Below are positions 19,308 through 29,421 of a stretch of 64,000 nucleotides of DNA, piece by piece. The notes beneath the pieces are model-generated. The model was not told the DNA's origin. It saw nothing but the letters and a program-made list of their open reading frames with translations, and did not search any database. Position 1 is the first letter of the stretch. Every line of letters starts with the position of its first letter. The DNA comes from Trichodelitschia bisporula (taxonomy: Eukaryota > Ascomycota > Dothideomycetes > Phaeotrichales > Phaeotrichaceae), in contig ML996701.1 in the NCBI GenBank assembly GCA_010356995.1, positions 550,963 to 614,962 of the forward strand, written 5' to 3'. The translations under genes were made by a program, and so were the position numbers.

Positions 19308-21125
19308 TTAATCCAAAGGCGGCGCCTCCGGATCCTCCAAACACTGATCAACCCGCATAAGCCTCTTCCCCGTCCCCTTCGCCAACCTTATAAACTCCCT
19401 CAAATATCCCACCGTACTCGGATATAAATAATGCATAACCACCAAATCGCCTCCCCTCGCCAGGTCCCTCTTAAACGCCTCCAGCTGCTTCTCCGGCGTC
19501 GGCCCCGTCGCCCAAAGCCAATCCTCAACATCAACACTCCAGCCTACAACCACCGCCTCCTTGCCCCCGGCCGCACCGCCCACCCTTTCCTGAATCCGCT
19601 GCCTCATCCGCGCGCCCTCCGTCCCAAACGGCGCGCGGAAGTACCTTGACCCGAAACTCGGGAACGCGAGATGCGCCGCCGCGAGATTGTTCTCTAGCTC
19701 CCAGTCGATATCGCCCAGACTACCTAGACCCTCGAGTTTCGGGTGCGTGTAGCTGTGCAGCGCGATCTGATGCCCTTGCGCCCTCATATCGCGATATATG
19801 GACGTGAGATTGGTGCTCGGGTCCAGCAGCGGTGCTCCGACGGTGAAAAACGTGACCTTGATGCCTTCCTCAGCGATGATTTTCATGACCTCCGGCGCGA
19901 GCGCTGGATCCCCGTCGTCGATCGCGAAGGCGAAGCTGTTGGGCCGCGTGCAGCCAAACACCAGGCGACTCGTTGGCAACTTCCCCGGCACGCTTACACC
20001 GTCCGGCAAGGCGGGCACAATCTCAACCCTCCTCAACGTCGTGGTAGCCCGCGTGTAAAACCCCTTAAACGCCACCCCCAGCGCCCTCCTCTTCTCGACC
20101 TTAAAATGCCTTAGCGGCACAAAGATCTCCCCAGGGCGCACCACATACCGCTCCGCCTCCACACTATCCCACGTCGCAGGATACGGCGCGCGCTTCTCGT
20201 CACACGCCGCATTATGCTCCTGCAGCGCAATGCTAAACGCGGTACTCCCGCTGAACTCAACACGTAGGTAACCACCCTCATACGCGCTCAAATCCCCACA
20301 CCCGACACCGGTGACTTGCGTGTAGAACGAGTAGTCCGGATCGGAGGACAGAAGCGTCACCCCGCCTGGCCCCCACGTCTCGAGCAAGGCCTCGTCGCCG
20401 CCGTGCCAGAAGCCCAGCGCATTGCTCGCACGAGCTTTGAAATCATCGATTAGGAGCGGCGGGGCGGAGGCGCTGCTCGCGGGGCCGGGGTCGGGCGTGC
20501 GCGGCTCCACCGGCTCGGCGCGCGGAGCGGAAATGTACTCGGAAGCGGAGGCGGAGGCGCCGGCGCAGTACAGCGCGACCGGGCCGAGGGTGTATTGCTG
20601 CGCAGCGCCGGTGAGGAGCATTGTGGTTAGATGCGCGGTGTCCAGCCCGGGGAACGCGGCGAAGGGGATCCGGAAGAGCTGTGGCGCGCCCGTGAAGCGC
20701 CATCCGAGCTCGGCCGCGGTCTTACGCACACTGACTTGTCCCGCATCTGAGCACGATGCGCTGCTGCTGAGCTCGATGACGAGGGGTGTGTTGGGCGGGG
20801 CTGTGATGCGCAGACTGATTCCGTCGTACACGCCGACGGTGGCGAGGCAGCCGAGTTGGGTGTAGAAGTATGAGTCGGCGGAGTTGGGGGTTAGGGTTGC
20901 GGTGTTGGAGGATACGGTGATGGTGCGCATTGTGGAGTCGTCGGAGGTGGGTTTGAGGAGGGCGTTGTAGAAGAGGAAGGTTAGGCGGGATTGGGAGGCG
21001 AAGTCGTCGACTAGCAGCGGGGTGGTACATGATGCGAAGCGCCGGGCGTGGTGGGCTTTTGCGGAGCGCAGGTCGGCAGTGACGAGCGGGAGGAGGCCCA
21101 GGAGGGCGGCGAGGAAGGGTTTCAT
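19308..21125 (-). CDS. Secreted polysaccharide (chitin-type) deacetylase with two N-terminal beta-sandwich-like modules
   Basis: An uninterrupted frame of 605 residues from the second Met, which starts a clear signal peptide (MKPFLAALLGLLPLVTA). The C-terminal third is a NodB deacetylase domain with all five motifs: AIDDGDP (catalytic and metal Asp), HSYTH (two metal His), RAPFG, DVEDW and MHYLY. It is thus probably an active zinc-dependent deacetylase acting on chitin or a related cell-wall sugar. Before it are two segments, each opening with PLLVDDF/PLLIDDF and including a YFYTQLGC/SFYTQVTG motif, which look like a duplicated carbohydrate-binding beta-sandwich. I do not know the exact module name. 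A Ser/Ala/Pro-rich linker separates them. A TATA box lies about 140 bp upstream. Confidence 0.85.
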   Translation of the reverse strand: MKPFLAALLGLLPLVTADLRSAKAHHARRFASCTTPLLVDDFASQSRLTFLFYNALLKPTSDDSTMRTITVSSNTATLTPNSADSYFYTQLGCLATVGVYDGISLRITAPPNTPLVIELSSSASCSDAGQVSVRKTAAELGWRFTGAPQLFRIPFAAFPGLDTAHLTTMLLTGAAQQYTLGPVALYCAGASASASEYISAPRAEPVEPRTPDPGPASSASAPPLLIDDFKARASNALGFWHGGDEALLETWGPGGVTLLSSDPDYSFYTQVTGVGCGDLSAYEGGYLRVEFSGSTAFSIALQEHNAACDEKRAPYPATWDSVEAERYVVRPGEIFVPLRHFKVEKRRALGVAFKGFYTRATTTLRRVEIVPALPDGVSVPGKLPTSRLVFGCTRPNSFAFAIDDGDPALAPEVMKIIAEEGIKVTFFTVGAPLLDPSTNLTSIYRDMRAQGHQIALHSYTHPKLEGLGSLGDIDWELENNLAAAHLAFPSFGSRYFRAPFGTEGARMRQRIQERVGGAAGGKEAVVVGWSVDVEDWLWATGPTPEKQLEAFKRDLARGGDLVVMHYLYPSTVGYLREFIRLAKGTGKRLMRVDQCLEDPEAPPLD

Positions 21126-21262
21126 GCTCGCGGCATGGGAGGGCAAGGCTGGCGAGGCTGGAGTCAGTGAGGAAGAAGCAGGGGGACCGACGAACTCACG
21201 GAAGCTTTAAAGACAGACGAAAAACGAGCGACGAAGGGACAACGGTACGGCGAAGCTTAATG

Positions 21263-21270
21263 TATATAAA
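21263..21270 (-). promoter_or_regulatory. TATA box of the polysaccharide deacetylase gene
   Basis: TTTATATA on the minus strand about 140 bp upstream of the chosen ATG at 21125. Spacing is long but plausible with a 5' leader. Confidence 0.45.
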
Positions 21271-21767
21271 CACAGTAACATAGTGGAGTTTTAAATGACG
21301 GGCACGTCCACGCACTCTATATCTCCCTGCTCCGATCATCGTACAGCAAAGTATTCAATTGCGGATCCGCGGTGTCGGCCTGCATGGCGATGTAACCCTT
21401 CCGAGGCCTGAGAACGCTCAATAAACAATTAGAGACCGGTAACTGTGGTCGTCGTCAAGTCGGGATATCGGAAACGGGGAGACAGACCGCTCGAGCCGCA
21501 CAGTGGTCGCTGCACACCGCAATATAAAAACCCCAGCCTCAACTTGATGGGAGCAAGGCTCATTACATGCGAAGGCAACTGTAATACTGAAGATTGAAGT
21601 AGAAGACATCAGGAAGAGACTCACGGGAATATATACACCATGTCCCTGAATTCTCTTTCCCTCAGCCATGAGCACGTTACGTCACGTCCCTTCAGATAAG
21701 TATGCTCTTTCCTGACATACTACGTAGGAATGCTCCCTCCATGTCTACATCACCATCGATGACCCCC

Positions 21768-23192
21768 TCACCTCACCTCTACCCTACCTCCGCCATCTCT
21801 TCCCCACTCCCTTCTCCCCTCCCCTCCTCTCCCCTCCTCTCCCCTCCTCTTCCCACCCCAAACAAAAAAGCCAAGCAGCCCAAGATCATACCCCGCCTTC
21901 AACGCCCCCGCCCCCACAAACGCAAGCGCAAATAACCCCCTCCCCGCCAGAAGGCCCGTAACCCCGGGCCCAACAGACTGCATCAACGTCCTAGCCACAT
22001 TAACCACGCCCATAACTGCCGTCATCTCCTCAGCCCTCACCGCCCCCGCAATAAACGCCGACCGAGGCGCTTGATCCATACTGCTCAGTCCCGCTCTCAA
22101 AACCAACAACACGGCCGCGCCCGCCAGACTCCCCGGCACCGGGAGGGCGGCGAGCATGAGACTGCTGGGCAGGTGCGTGTACACCATGGTCTTTAGCAGA
22201 CCTAGGCGCGCTGCCAAAGTCCCGGCGAACATATTCGACGCAGCCGACACGATCCACGTGCTGCTCATGATGCCGCCGAGCACGCTGGCGCGGACCCCGA
22301 ATTTGAGCGTCAGATAGTAGTTCACGAAGGCGTTGTTCGCCATTCCGCTGCCGATGCTGTCAAGTGCGAAGAGGAGGCATAGCTTGAAGAGAACAGCGCG
22401 GCTGCTGCGGGATATGCGCGTAAAGGCGGCCTTCTTCGGCGGCGGGAGCGGCGCGGGTTTCGCGTCCTCGGCATCAGCATCGGAATCGCCCTCGGAGTCC
22501 ACCAACGGCACGCCCTCATATTCCGCAGCGCGCTGCTCGCACCCCGCGCTCATGGCGCCAGCAAGGAGGATATTGACACTCCCGACCAGCGCCACAATCC
22601 AAAACACGCCCGCATACGCCTCGCCCGCCGCCCACCCGCGCGCCATAAGCCCATCCACCAGCGCCCCGCCCCCCGCGACCCCGGCCGCGCTGCCCAGCGC
22701 CGCAGTGACTACATACCACGCCAGCACGAACGGGCGCTGGTCGGGCGGTACGACGTGCGCGAGCGTGGACTCCTCGACCGCGCGGAATGGGCCGATTTCA
22801 CTCCCAGCCGGACTGATGACCCCAACCACGGCGGCGCCGAGGAGCACCCAGTAGTTTTGCGCGAGGGCAAAGGTGCTGCCCGCCAGGAGCATGCCCGCGG
22901 CGCCGAGGGCGAGGGTGCGCCGCCTGCCGAGGGTGTCGGCGGTGAAGGTTAGGAGGAGGCTGAGGGCGATGTCGCCTAGCAGGGTGAAGGTCATGAAGGC
23001 GCCCATCTGCGGGTCGGGGATGGAGAGGGAGCGGAGGTAGAGGGCGAAGATGAGGCTTGTGGCGCCGTAGGCGAACATGCGGAGGGAGCGGGTGGCGAGG
23101 ATGAGGTGCACGTCGCGGGGGGAGGCGAGGACGGTGGATAGGCCGGTTGTGGTTGTGAACCAGGTGAGGGGGCGGAGGAGAGTGGACGTCAT
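21768..23192 (-). CDS. Major facilitator superfamily transporter
   Basis: A 474-residue frame starting at MTSTLLRPLTW; an upstream in-frame Met at 23330 would add 46 hydrophilic residues and is less likely. It shows about 12 hydrophobic segments in two halves with a charged central loop (EGDSDADAEDAKPAPLPPPKK). The loop after TM2-3 has the MFS motif TADTLGRRRTLALG. Segments such as DSIGSGMANNAFVNYYL and RAGLSSMDQAPRSAF resemble fungal MFS proteins of the putative drug or small-molecule transport type; the substrate is not predictable. The C-terminal tail (EEGRGGEGRRE) is encoded by a CTCCTCTCCC-type microsatellite at about 21820-21855, so its length may vary. It lies 640 bp upstream of the deacetylase gene on the same strand. 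Confidence 0.85.
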   Translation of the reverse strand: MTSTLLRPLTWFTTTTGLSTVLASPRDVHLILATRSLRMFAYGATSLIFALYLRSLSIPDPQMGAFMTFTLLGDIALSLLLTFTADTLGRRRTLALGAAGMLLAGSTFALAQNYWVLLGAAVVGVISPAGSEIGPFRAVEESTLAHVVPPDQRPFVLAWYVVTAALGSAAGVAGGGALVDGLMARGWAAGEAYAGVFWIVALVGSVNILLAGAMSAGCEQRAAEYEGVPLVDSEGDSDADAEDAKPAPLPPPKKAAFTRISRSSRAVLFKLCLLFALDSIGSGMANNAFVNYYLTLKFGVRASVLGGIMSSTWIVSAASNMFAGTLAARLGLLKTMVYTHLPSSLMLAALPVPGSLAGAAVLLVLRAGLSSMDQAPRSAFIAGAVRAEEMTAVMGVVNVARTLMQSVGPGVTGLLAGRGLFALAFVGAGALKAGYDLGLLGFFVWGGKRRGEEGRGGEGRREWGRDGGGRVEVR

Positions 23193-24438
23193 TCCTAGTA
23201 GAATATTGATATCGGTTGATAGGTGGTGGGAGGATGAGGAGCTGGTGTCAGATTGGCATTGCGGTGCTTTTGGGTTGCTGGTTGCTAGCAGGCGCGATCG
23301 GGGCTTTGGGACTTGAAATAGGCATTGCAATAGCGAAATGCGATCCTGGTGATGCCCTTAGTGATACCGTCCGGTTTGTGCGGGGATCGTGCATGGTGCC
23401 TGCCGGTGAGGCCGGTAAAGCCGAGCTAGGAGGGTAAGTCCGAGGCGCGTTCGCGGATACGCGGCTGCCATCGCGATGGATTTGATCCTCTGCTACATCC
23501 AGAGATGACAGATGATGATGTAGACGCCTGCGCTTTTGCACGACGAGCTGGTGATCAGAGATAAGATTGATAGCGCCGAAGACTGCTGGAGAACCGGGGA
23601 AGACAACGATGGCGCATCAAGAGCGCGGCGATCCAATACGAGTATCGCCTCTGCATCTAAAGATAGGCATGCGTCTACTTCTAATGCGAATTAGCAGACG
23701 CCAAAGCAACAATCGGTCGAAGGTCCAACTTACTACGATATACGAATCCCTTCCTATCGCGAAGCACATTCCCAAACCAGCCCGCCCCAGCCGATCAGAA
23801 ACTCCCCGACCCGCATACGCACCCTTTCCCGCAACCACCAACCACCAACCACCAACCTGAATATGCAGAACGATTGTTGAGCCATAGATCCGCGGAGTCA
23901 GCTGCACGCGCCATTGCCCCTCAAGCAAAGTCCAGATCCCTTCAAACCCGCTTCACGCATGCACCAACCCGGCCCGCATATCGCCCCCCCTCACTCCCGA
24001 CATGCATACTCCACTGCACTCCACTCCACGCGGCGCATACGTACCCAAACCCGCGACATATACGCTCTGGGACGCACATTCAGCATCTGCGCATGCTGCA
24101 ACGCCTCGATATATCTGCAGCGCACCCCGCGGCGTCCTCGCGTGGAGGACGAGATGGAGCGTGGCAGGGGGGAGGTGAGATGGTGGCCATCCCGGCCCGC
24201 GGCCGACCAACCCGGCTGGCGGGGGGGCGGGCCAACATCCAACACCAACATGATGGCTCGCGATCCAACGAGCGCGGGGGGGTTGGTGGGTGAATTGAGT
24301 CGCGGAGAGGATGAAGGTTTTGTTGATGGAATGTGGGATGGGGAGAGGATGTTTCTTGGGGTATAAACACCGTTGCGGCCGTCCGGGCCGTTTCTACGAC
24401 CTCTGTCTCGATCGTGAACACAGCAGCACCGTGGCATA
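23193..24438. other. Divergent intergenic region (MFS transporter / membrane protein)
   Basis: It should hold both promoters. Several overlapping ORFs in the CG-rich part (23870-24460) lack family features. No repeats of note. Confidence 0.45.
24362..24367 (+). promoter_or_regulatory. TATA box upstream of the single-pass membrane protein gene
   Basis: TATAAA in GGGGTATAAACACC, 72 bp before the ATG at 24439. Confidence 0.45.
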
Positions 24439-25098
24439 ATGGAGAATCATCGACCCGCCGCATTTATCTCCGGCCGGCAGTTCGACTCTGCAGAACCCTC
24501 CATCCTCACGATATTCATCTCTGAGACGGCAACGAGCACATCAACATCAACCCCTTCCCCCTCAATCTTAACCTCCACCTCCACCTCCACGCTCCCCTCC
24601 CCCTCCCCCTCCCCTTCCTTCCCGGGCAACCTCTCCGCCGCCGCCCTGAGCGAAACCACCGTCCCCCACCCCTCCCCCGGCGCAATAGCCGGCGTCGTCC
24701 TCGGAAGCCTCGCCTTTGCCTTCCTGGGCGCCTACCTCATATACATACTCCTGCGCCGGCTGTCCCGACCCAACTCACCCCTAACCCTCTCCGACCCCGA
24801 ATCCACACCCAGGGCCCCGCCGCCAAACCCGCCTCCCCACGCCATGTCTCCCGTCAGTCCCATGTCACCGGAGGGCTACTGGTCGCTTAACGGTGCTGTG
24901 TTCCGGTCGATCGGCGAGAGCGCGTATGCTATGCGCGTGCCGATGGGGCCGGGGCCGGTAGCGCCGGTGTATGGGCCGGGACGGGGGATGTCCCCGGAGC
25001 CCGAGGAATTGGTGGCGCTGTTTGGGGAAAAGGAGGAGGGGCGCGGGCCGGTGGAGTTGGATGTGTCTGAGGTGGCGGCGCCGAAGTATGAGCGGTAG
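24439..25098 (+). CDS. Single-pass membrane protein with Ser/Thr-rich ectodomain (Mid2-like layout)
   Basis: A 219-residue frame. Residues 30-78 are Ser/Thr/Pro-rich, partly encoded by (ACCTCC)n and (CCCTCC)n microsatellites. Then comes one transmembrane helix, GAIAGVVLGSLAFAFLGAYL, followed by a basic stop-transfer LLRRLSR and a Pro-rich cytoplasmic tail with SPVSPMSPEGYW and a C-terminal acidic stretch. This layout is common among fungal surface sensors and orphan membrane proteins. No signal peptide is seen at this start, so an upstream exon carrying one may be missing from my model. Function is unknown. Confidence 0.6.
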   Translation: MENHRPAAFISGRQFDSAEPSILTIFISETATSTSTSTPSPSILTSTSTSTLPSPSPSPSFPGNLSAAALSETTVPHPSPGAIAGVVLGSLAFAFLGAYLIYILLRRLSRPNSPLTLSDPESTPRAPPPNPPPHAMSPVSPMSPEGYWSLNGAVFRSIGESAYAMRVPMGPGPVAPVYGPGRGMSPEPEELVALFGEKEEGRGPVELDVSEVAAPKYER

Positions 25099-26750
25099 AT
25101 ACGGGATGGAGGTTATCGGGATGGAGGTCGGGTGACCGATTGCGATGGCGCTAGTTTGAACTACGGGATGGGTTTGGGCGATGGACGGGCCGGGAGGTTG
25201 TGGCGATTAGATTCTAGGCATCGGAAGACAGAGTTCGGGGAGCAGGCGCGGGAACTAGAACTAGTGATGCAGCGATGTTGATACTGGACGTCTGGGATAG
25301 GTTCTTATATATGGATCCCGCATTTGGGTTGCTGAGGGGAGTGGAGAACCGAGAACCTGGTCTTGGGATAGCCGGTTATCGATACTAAACATACCGTACG
25401 GGAAGCGATGTACGGTAGATAGGTGCTTGTGAATCGTAAGATGTTACTAGTAGCCGCGACTTCCGAGGCAACGCACGTTGACCGGGATTTACAGTGGTGA
25501 CATTCGCAGTCCTTGGTATTTTGTAGTCGGCTGATAAGCTTGGGCGGTCTGCTTGATACAGCCTAATGCGGGCAAGATCGTCGTTATGGAACTGACTCCG
25601 TCAGGGCCAATTATGGCGGGGTTTGAGATGGCGCAATGAGGACTCGACGTCGATGTAGGCGGGAGATGGAGATCCAGCAGTTGACCATGAGAAGAGACGA
25701 AATAGACGAATATGCAGCACAAACACTGCAGCGGTTCTAGAGCTGTGACGTCAATGGTCTGTCACCATGGGAATTGCTTGCCTCTTCGAGTCATGCGCTT
25801 TGCGCCTTTGCCGACCGACTTTTCCATCTCGCTCCACTACGAGCATGAGAATTGAAGGGATCCCGTCGGCTCAGCTGCATCATGGCTTTGCCCCAATTCC
25901 CGAATCCCGACCCGCCAGTCGCACGTCGGTATAGGTCAGGAGCGTGTGTCAAGCAATTGTCAAAGTTTGTCGTATCCTAACCCAAACTCCCAATCCCCAA
26001 TCCCCAAATTGACCAGGCGGATGTCGTGGCCAGAACACCCGCCCCAACCCCAAGCCAGCCAATATGCGACGGGTCTGCAGCCACGAGGCGAAGACTTTTC
26101 TCTTCACACTGCAACACGGTGACAAGTGATAGGATATATAAACGAAGAGGCTCCTTTTTGAGCCTGTTCTCAATCTTTTGATCCTTCTTGGCCTTCTTGT
26201 CCCTTGCTCTCGTCACATTAAAAAGGTTGAAAGTGGAGATAGGTTAGCTAGTGCTCTCTCTTGTCCCATCTCCATCTCTCCGTACTCTACCCCATCATCT
26301 CCATTTGTCGCCCCCAAGTCGAGCAAGCAAGCAAGCAAGCAAGCAAGCGAAGGCGCTCCCCACACTCAAGAAGAGCAGGGCCTTGCTGCAACTTTAAGGG
26401 CTCGTTAGGGTAGGCGCAGCAGCTGTTCTTGTTATTAGCAACACCAAACTCAAGTCGCATCTCTCTTCTACGCCACTCTTCTCCTCCTCCTCTACCTCCG
26501 CCTCCTCGACCTCCTCCGCCTCCTCCTCCTCCTCCTCCATCACACCACCCTCAAGATTTCAGAAGAAAGAGAGCCGAAAAATCCGGGGAGAGCTCTTCAG
26601 ACACTAAAAGGAAACAAAAAATATCTCGATGCGCAGCGGTCATCTCCACTTTCCCGTCTCACTGGCCCGCACCACCCAAGCAACCGGCAGGGAGTGTGGG
26701 TTGTGTTCACTCTCACCTTTGCGCACTGCTGCTGCACGGCCACAGCGATT
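25099..26750. other. Intergenic region and 5' leader of the cyclin gene
   Basis: No gene recognised. TATATAA at 26136-26142 may be the core promoter of the cyclin transcript. The leader then holds (CAAG)n at 26322-26348 and a CCTCCT-rich pyrimidine tract at 26482-26541. Confidence 0.45.
26322..26348. repeat. (AGCA)n microsatellite
   Basis: AGCAAGCAAGCAAGCA runs for about 27 bp in the cyclin gene's leader. Confidence 0.9.
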
Positions 26751-27986
26751 ATGTCCACTGTAACATCTTCCTCTCCCTCCCCCACCATTTCTCCCAAGTC
26801 ATCCTTCCACCATCGCCACCATCAACACCATCCCTCCTCACTTCAGGCGCTGCGCTCGTCGCCGAAGCTGCACGCCGCGCGCCGTCGCGCCAACCCACTC
26901 CCCTCCTCCTCACCCGCCCTTTCCCCCGCAAATCGCCGCCAATATGCAGAGTCCGCAACGGCAGCAGCAACACCACCGACGCCAGCACCAGCGGCAAGCG
27001 TACCAACAATCCCCCCTCCTCCCAAAACTCCTTCGCCTGCGATAGTCACATCCAAGCGGCCCGCTCCCGCCACCGTCGACGCAGGCACACAATACACACC
27101 ACCGGGGTTACCACCGACTGCCCCGCGCGAGCCTGCACCACCGATGGAGCCAGCCACCATGGCATCGCTGCTCGACTCGTCGCGCAGCAGCAGCGGCGGC
27201 AGCACAAAACGGCGAGAGTCGGACATGGACACTGATGGCGCCGCCCCTCCGCCGGCTGTGGACTCGGAACCTTTTCCTGCGCGCGCGGAGACGCTGCTCA
27301 ACCGCACGCCGGCGACGCCATCTGGTGTCGTCAACCGCGCCACTGAGATACCGGATGTGTCGTCGAACAAGCGTGCGCGCGCCGAAGACCCCGCCATGAA
27401 GGTTATGCCCGTGGACTATACAAAGTGCGACGTGCGTGACCTTGGCGTCGTGATTGCCGACATGCTCATGGAGCTGGTGCGCATCAACGACCCGCTGCCG
27501 TTTCAGAACGACAAACTGACGCGCTTCCACTCGCGGTATAGTTTGCTCTCCTCTTTCGTATAGCTCTATATACTTACGTTCCGTAGTGCGCCACCCGGCA
27601 TCTCGGTACACGACTACCTCAACCGGCTCATTGTCCACGCCACACTCTCTGCCCCCATTCTTCTCTCCATGGTCTACTACATCGACCGGCTGTGTGCCTT
27701 GTACCCGCAGTTCACAATCAGCTCACTGACTGTACACCGCTTTCTCATTGCATCGGCGACGGTGGCGGCCAAGGGGCTGAGCGACAGCTTCTGGACAAAC
27801 AGCACCTACGCCCGCGTGGGCGGCATCACGCTGAAAGAGCTGGCGTTGCTGGAGCTCGACTTTCTCGACAAGATGCAGTGGAAGATTGTGCCGGACCCGC
27901 AGGTGCTGGAGGACTACTACCGCAGCTTGGTGGAGCGCAACGACGGGTTCGCGCTGAGCCGGGAAGGGTCGGTGGAGAAGGAGTGA
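26751..27986 (+). CDS. Pho80-type (PCL) cyclin for a Pho85-like kinase
   Basis: Exons 26751-27535 and 27587-27986, joined over a 51-nt intron (27536-27586, GTATAG...CGTAG), give 394 residues. The first 225 residues are Ser/Pro/Ala-rich and probably disordered. The cyclin box begins around TKCDVRDLGVVIADMLMELV and has the PCL-family signature LTRFHSR-APPGISVHDYLNRL, then PILLSMVYYIDRLC, TVHRFLIASATVAAK, YARVGGITLKELALLELDFL and the closing MQWKIV. Such cyclins activate Pho85-type CDKs in phosphate or nutrient signalling; the exact branch is not clear from sequence. The intron splits the RAPPGIS motif, which confirms the splice. Start chosen at MSTVTSS, since the 19 upstream residues (MWVVFTLTFAHCCC...) look like leader sequence. 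Confidence 0.9.
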
Positions 27987-29421
27987 TTTGAAGTCCCCAA
28001 GAGAAGAATTGTAGTATAGACACTAGCTGCGCGCGAGAGCGCGGCGTTTTTGGCACGGCGAGGCAGGGCAAAAGGCAGAGATTGCATTGGGAGGGCAAGC
28101 GGCATGGCATGGGCGTAGAGAGATCCGAGGGGAGACCATGACCGACGCATGCATACATGACGCGGACAGACGAGCATAAGGCTGCGCGGGCTTCGCTCAG
28201 GACGATATGCACGGCTCCATGCACGGCGGTTTGTGTTGCTGCGCTGGTCCAATGGCTGGGCGCGAATGGGGTGTGTGTGTGTGTGGGAGGGGCAGGGCGC
28301 AATGTGTCTGTGATAGAGAGACGAGAATTGAAGGGGAGCAGAGGAAGACAAAGAGAATTGCTGGAGAGGGAGTAGGATTTGCCTTTTGTGCCTTGATTGC
28401 CTGGGATGGCATCGGTGTGTGTGTTTTGCGGGCGTTTGCATGGTTGGTTGGTGGAGTGGTGGGAGTGGTAGGAAGACCTGAGTTCGCAGATACCTTCAGC
28501 TGGTGTACCTGTTTATTGATGTTGATTTGTAGACTTCGCTTCTTCTTCCAGGAGATATGTACGAGAGGAGATGCAAGAGAATGCACAGCAGCAACAGCAG
28601 CGGAAGCACAGCAGCAAGTACTGCGGCAAAGTGCACGTACTTACGTGCGTCTAGCCCCTCCGTTGTGGGTACATGAAGTCAAAGTGCATTCTTCTTCTCC
28701 CTTCTCTCTTCATTCATCCTGTCTCCAATATCGTCATCTTCATCCATCATCCCCGACTGCTCTTACGTCTCTTTACGCCCCGATTGTGAGAGGAGTGCAC
28801 ATCATCGCCCTCTCTGCCCCTCACACCCTCCACAAATTGCCCTCCAGTTGCCCTCCAGTGTGCCCTTCTTGAGGCCAAACAAACCCAATTCAACCCATTC
28901 CCCATTCATTCCCCTCCAAGCCCAAAGCAAGCGAAACCCAAAGGGTGCGAGTGACCAGCAACCAATCCCACTGTCCTCTCACGACTGTCAAAGAGCAACC
29001 CCATCCCCCAGCTAGCCTCTTATCCGTCTCTCTCAACCCTTACCTCTCTTCCTAAGGCTCACCTGTTCAACTGTTCTTCCATCAATCCGTTTCCTCCTTC
29101 TCTCCACTCCCTCTCTTCATTTTCCTTCTCGGAGCTCTTTTATTAGCTGTTCATTCTCTCACAGACCGCCTACACAAATAACACCCCGCACATACCACTC
29201 CCCCCCCCCCCCCATTGCCCAGTCGCAATACCCCCAGCCACGGCGTTTCGCCCGCATTGACGCAGTCGCTAACCGCGAAAGTAAGTCACCTCTCCACCTC
29301 CCTGCAGTGCGCAGAAAAAGCATCACACCCCTTCTCTTCACTCTCCAGCCAGTCCGGGCAACAAGTCTCCCTTCCCCGCAATCCTCTCCCCAACCTCAGC
29401 AAACAAAAGTGATGCCCGCTC
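27987..29421. other. Intergenic region and long 5' leader
   Basis: No gene is supported; a 221-codon frame at 28207-28872 has no family features. A (GT)n tract lies near 28270-28285 and a run of C at about 29202-29215. A likely 5'-UTR intron of the next gene runs from GTAAGT at 29281 to CTCCAG near 29348, or to TGCAG near 29307. Confidence 0.4.

Noticed and set aside
24427-24510. tRNA-like segment (GTGGCATAATGG plus GGCAGTTCGACTCTGC)
   Set aside because: A-box-like and B-box-like pieces exist, but no acceptor stem pairs and the T-stem is incomplete; it overlaps a coding start.
28207-28872. 221-codon plus-strand ORF in the leader of the large conserved gene
   Set aside because: Contains a (GT)n tract and Cys/Gly-rich random-looking sequence; more likely 5' leader or intergenic DNA.
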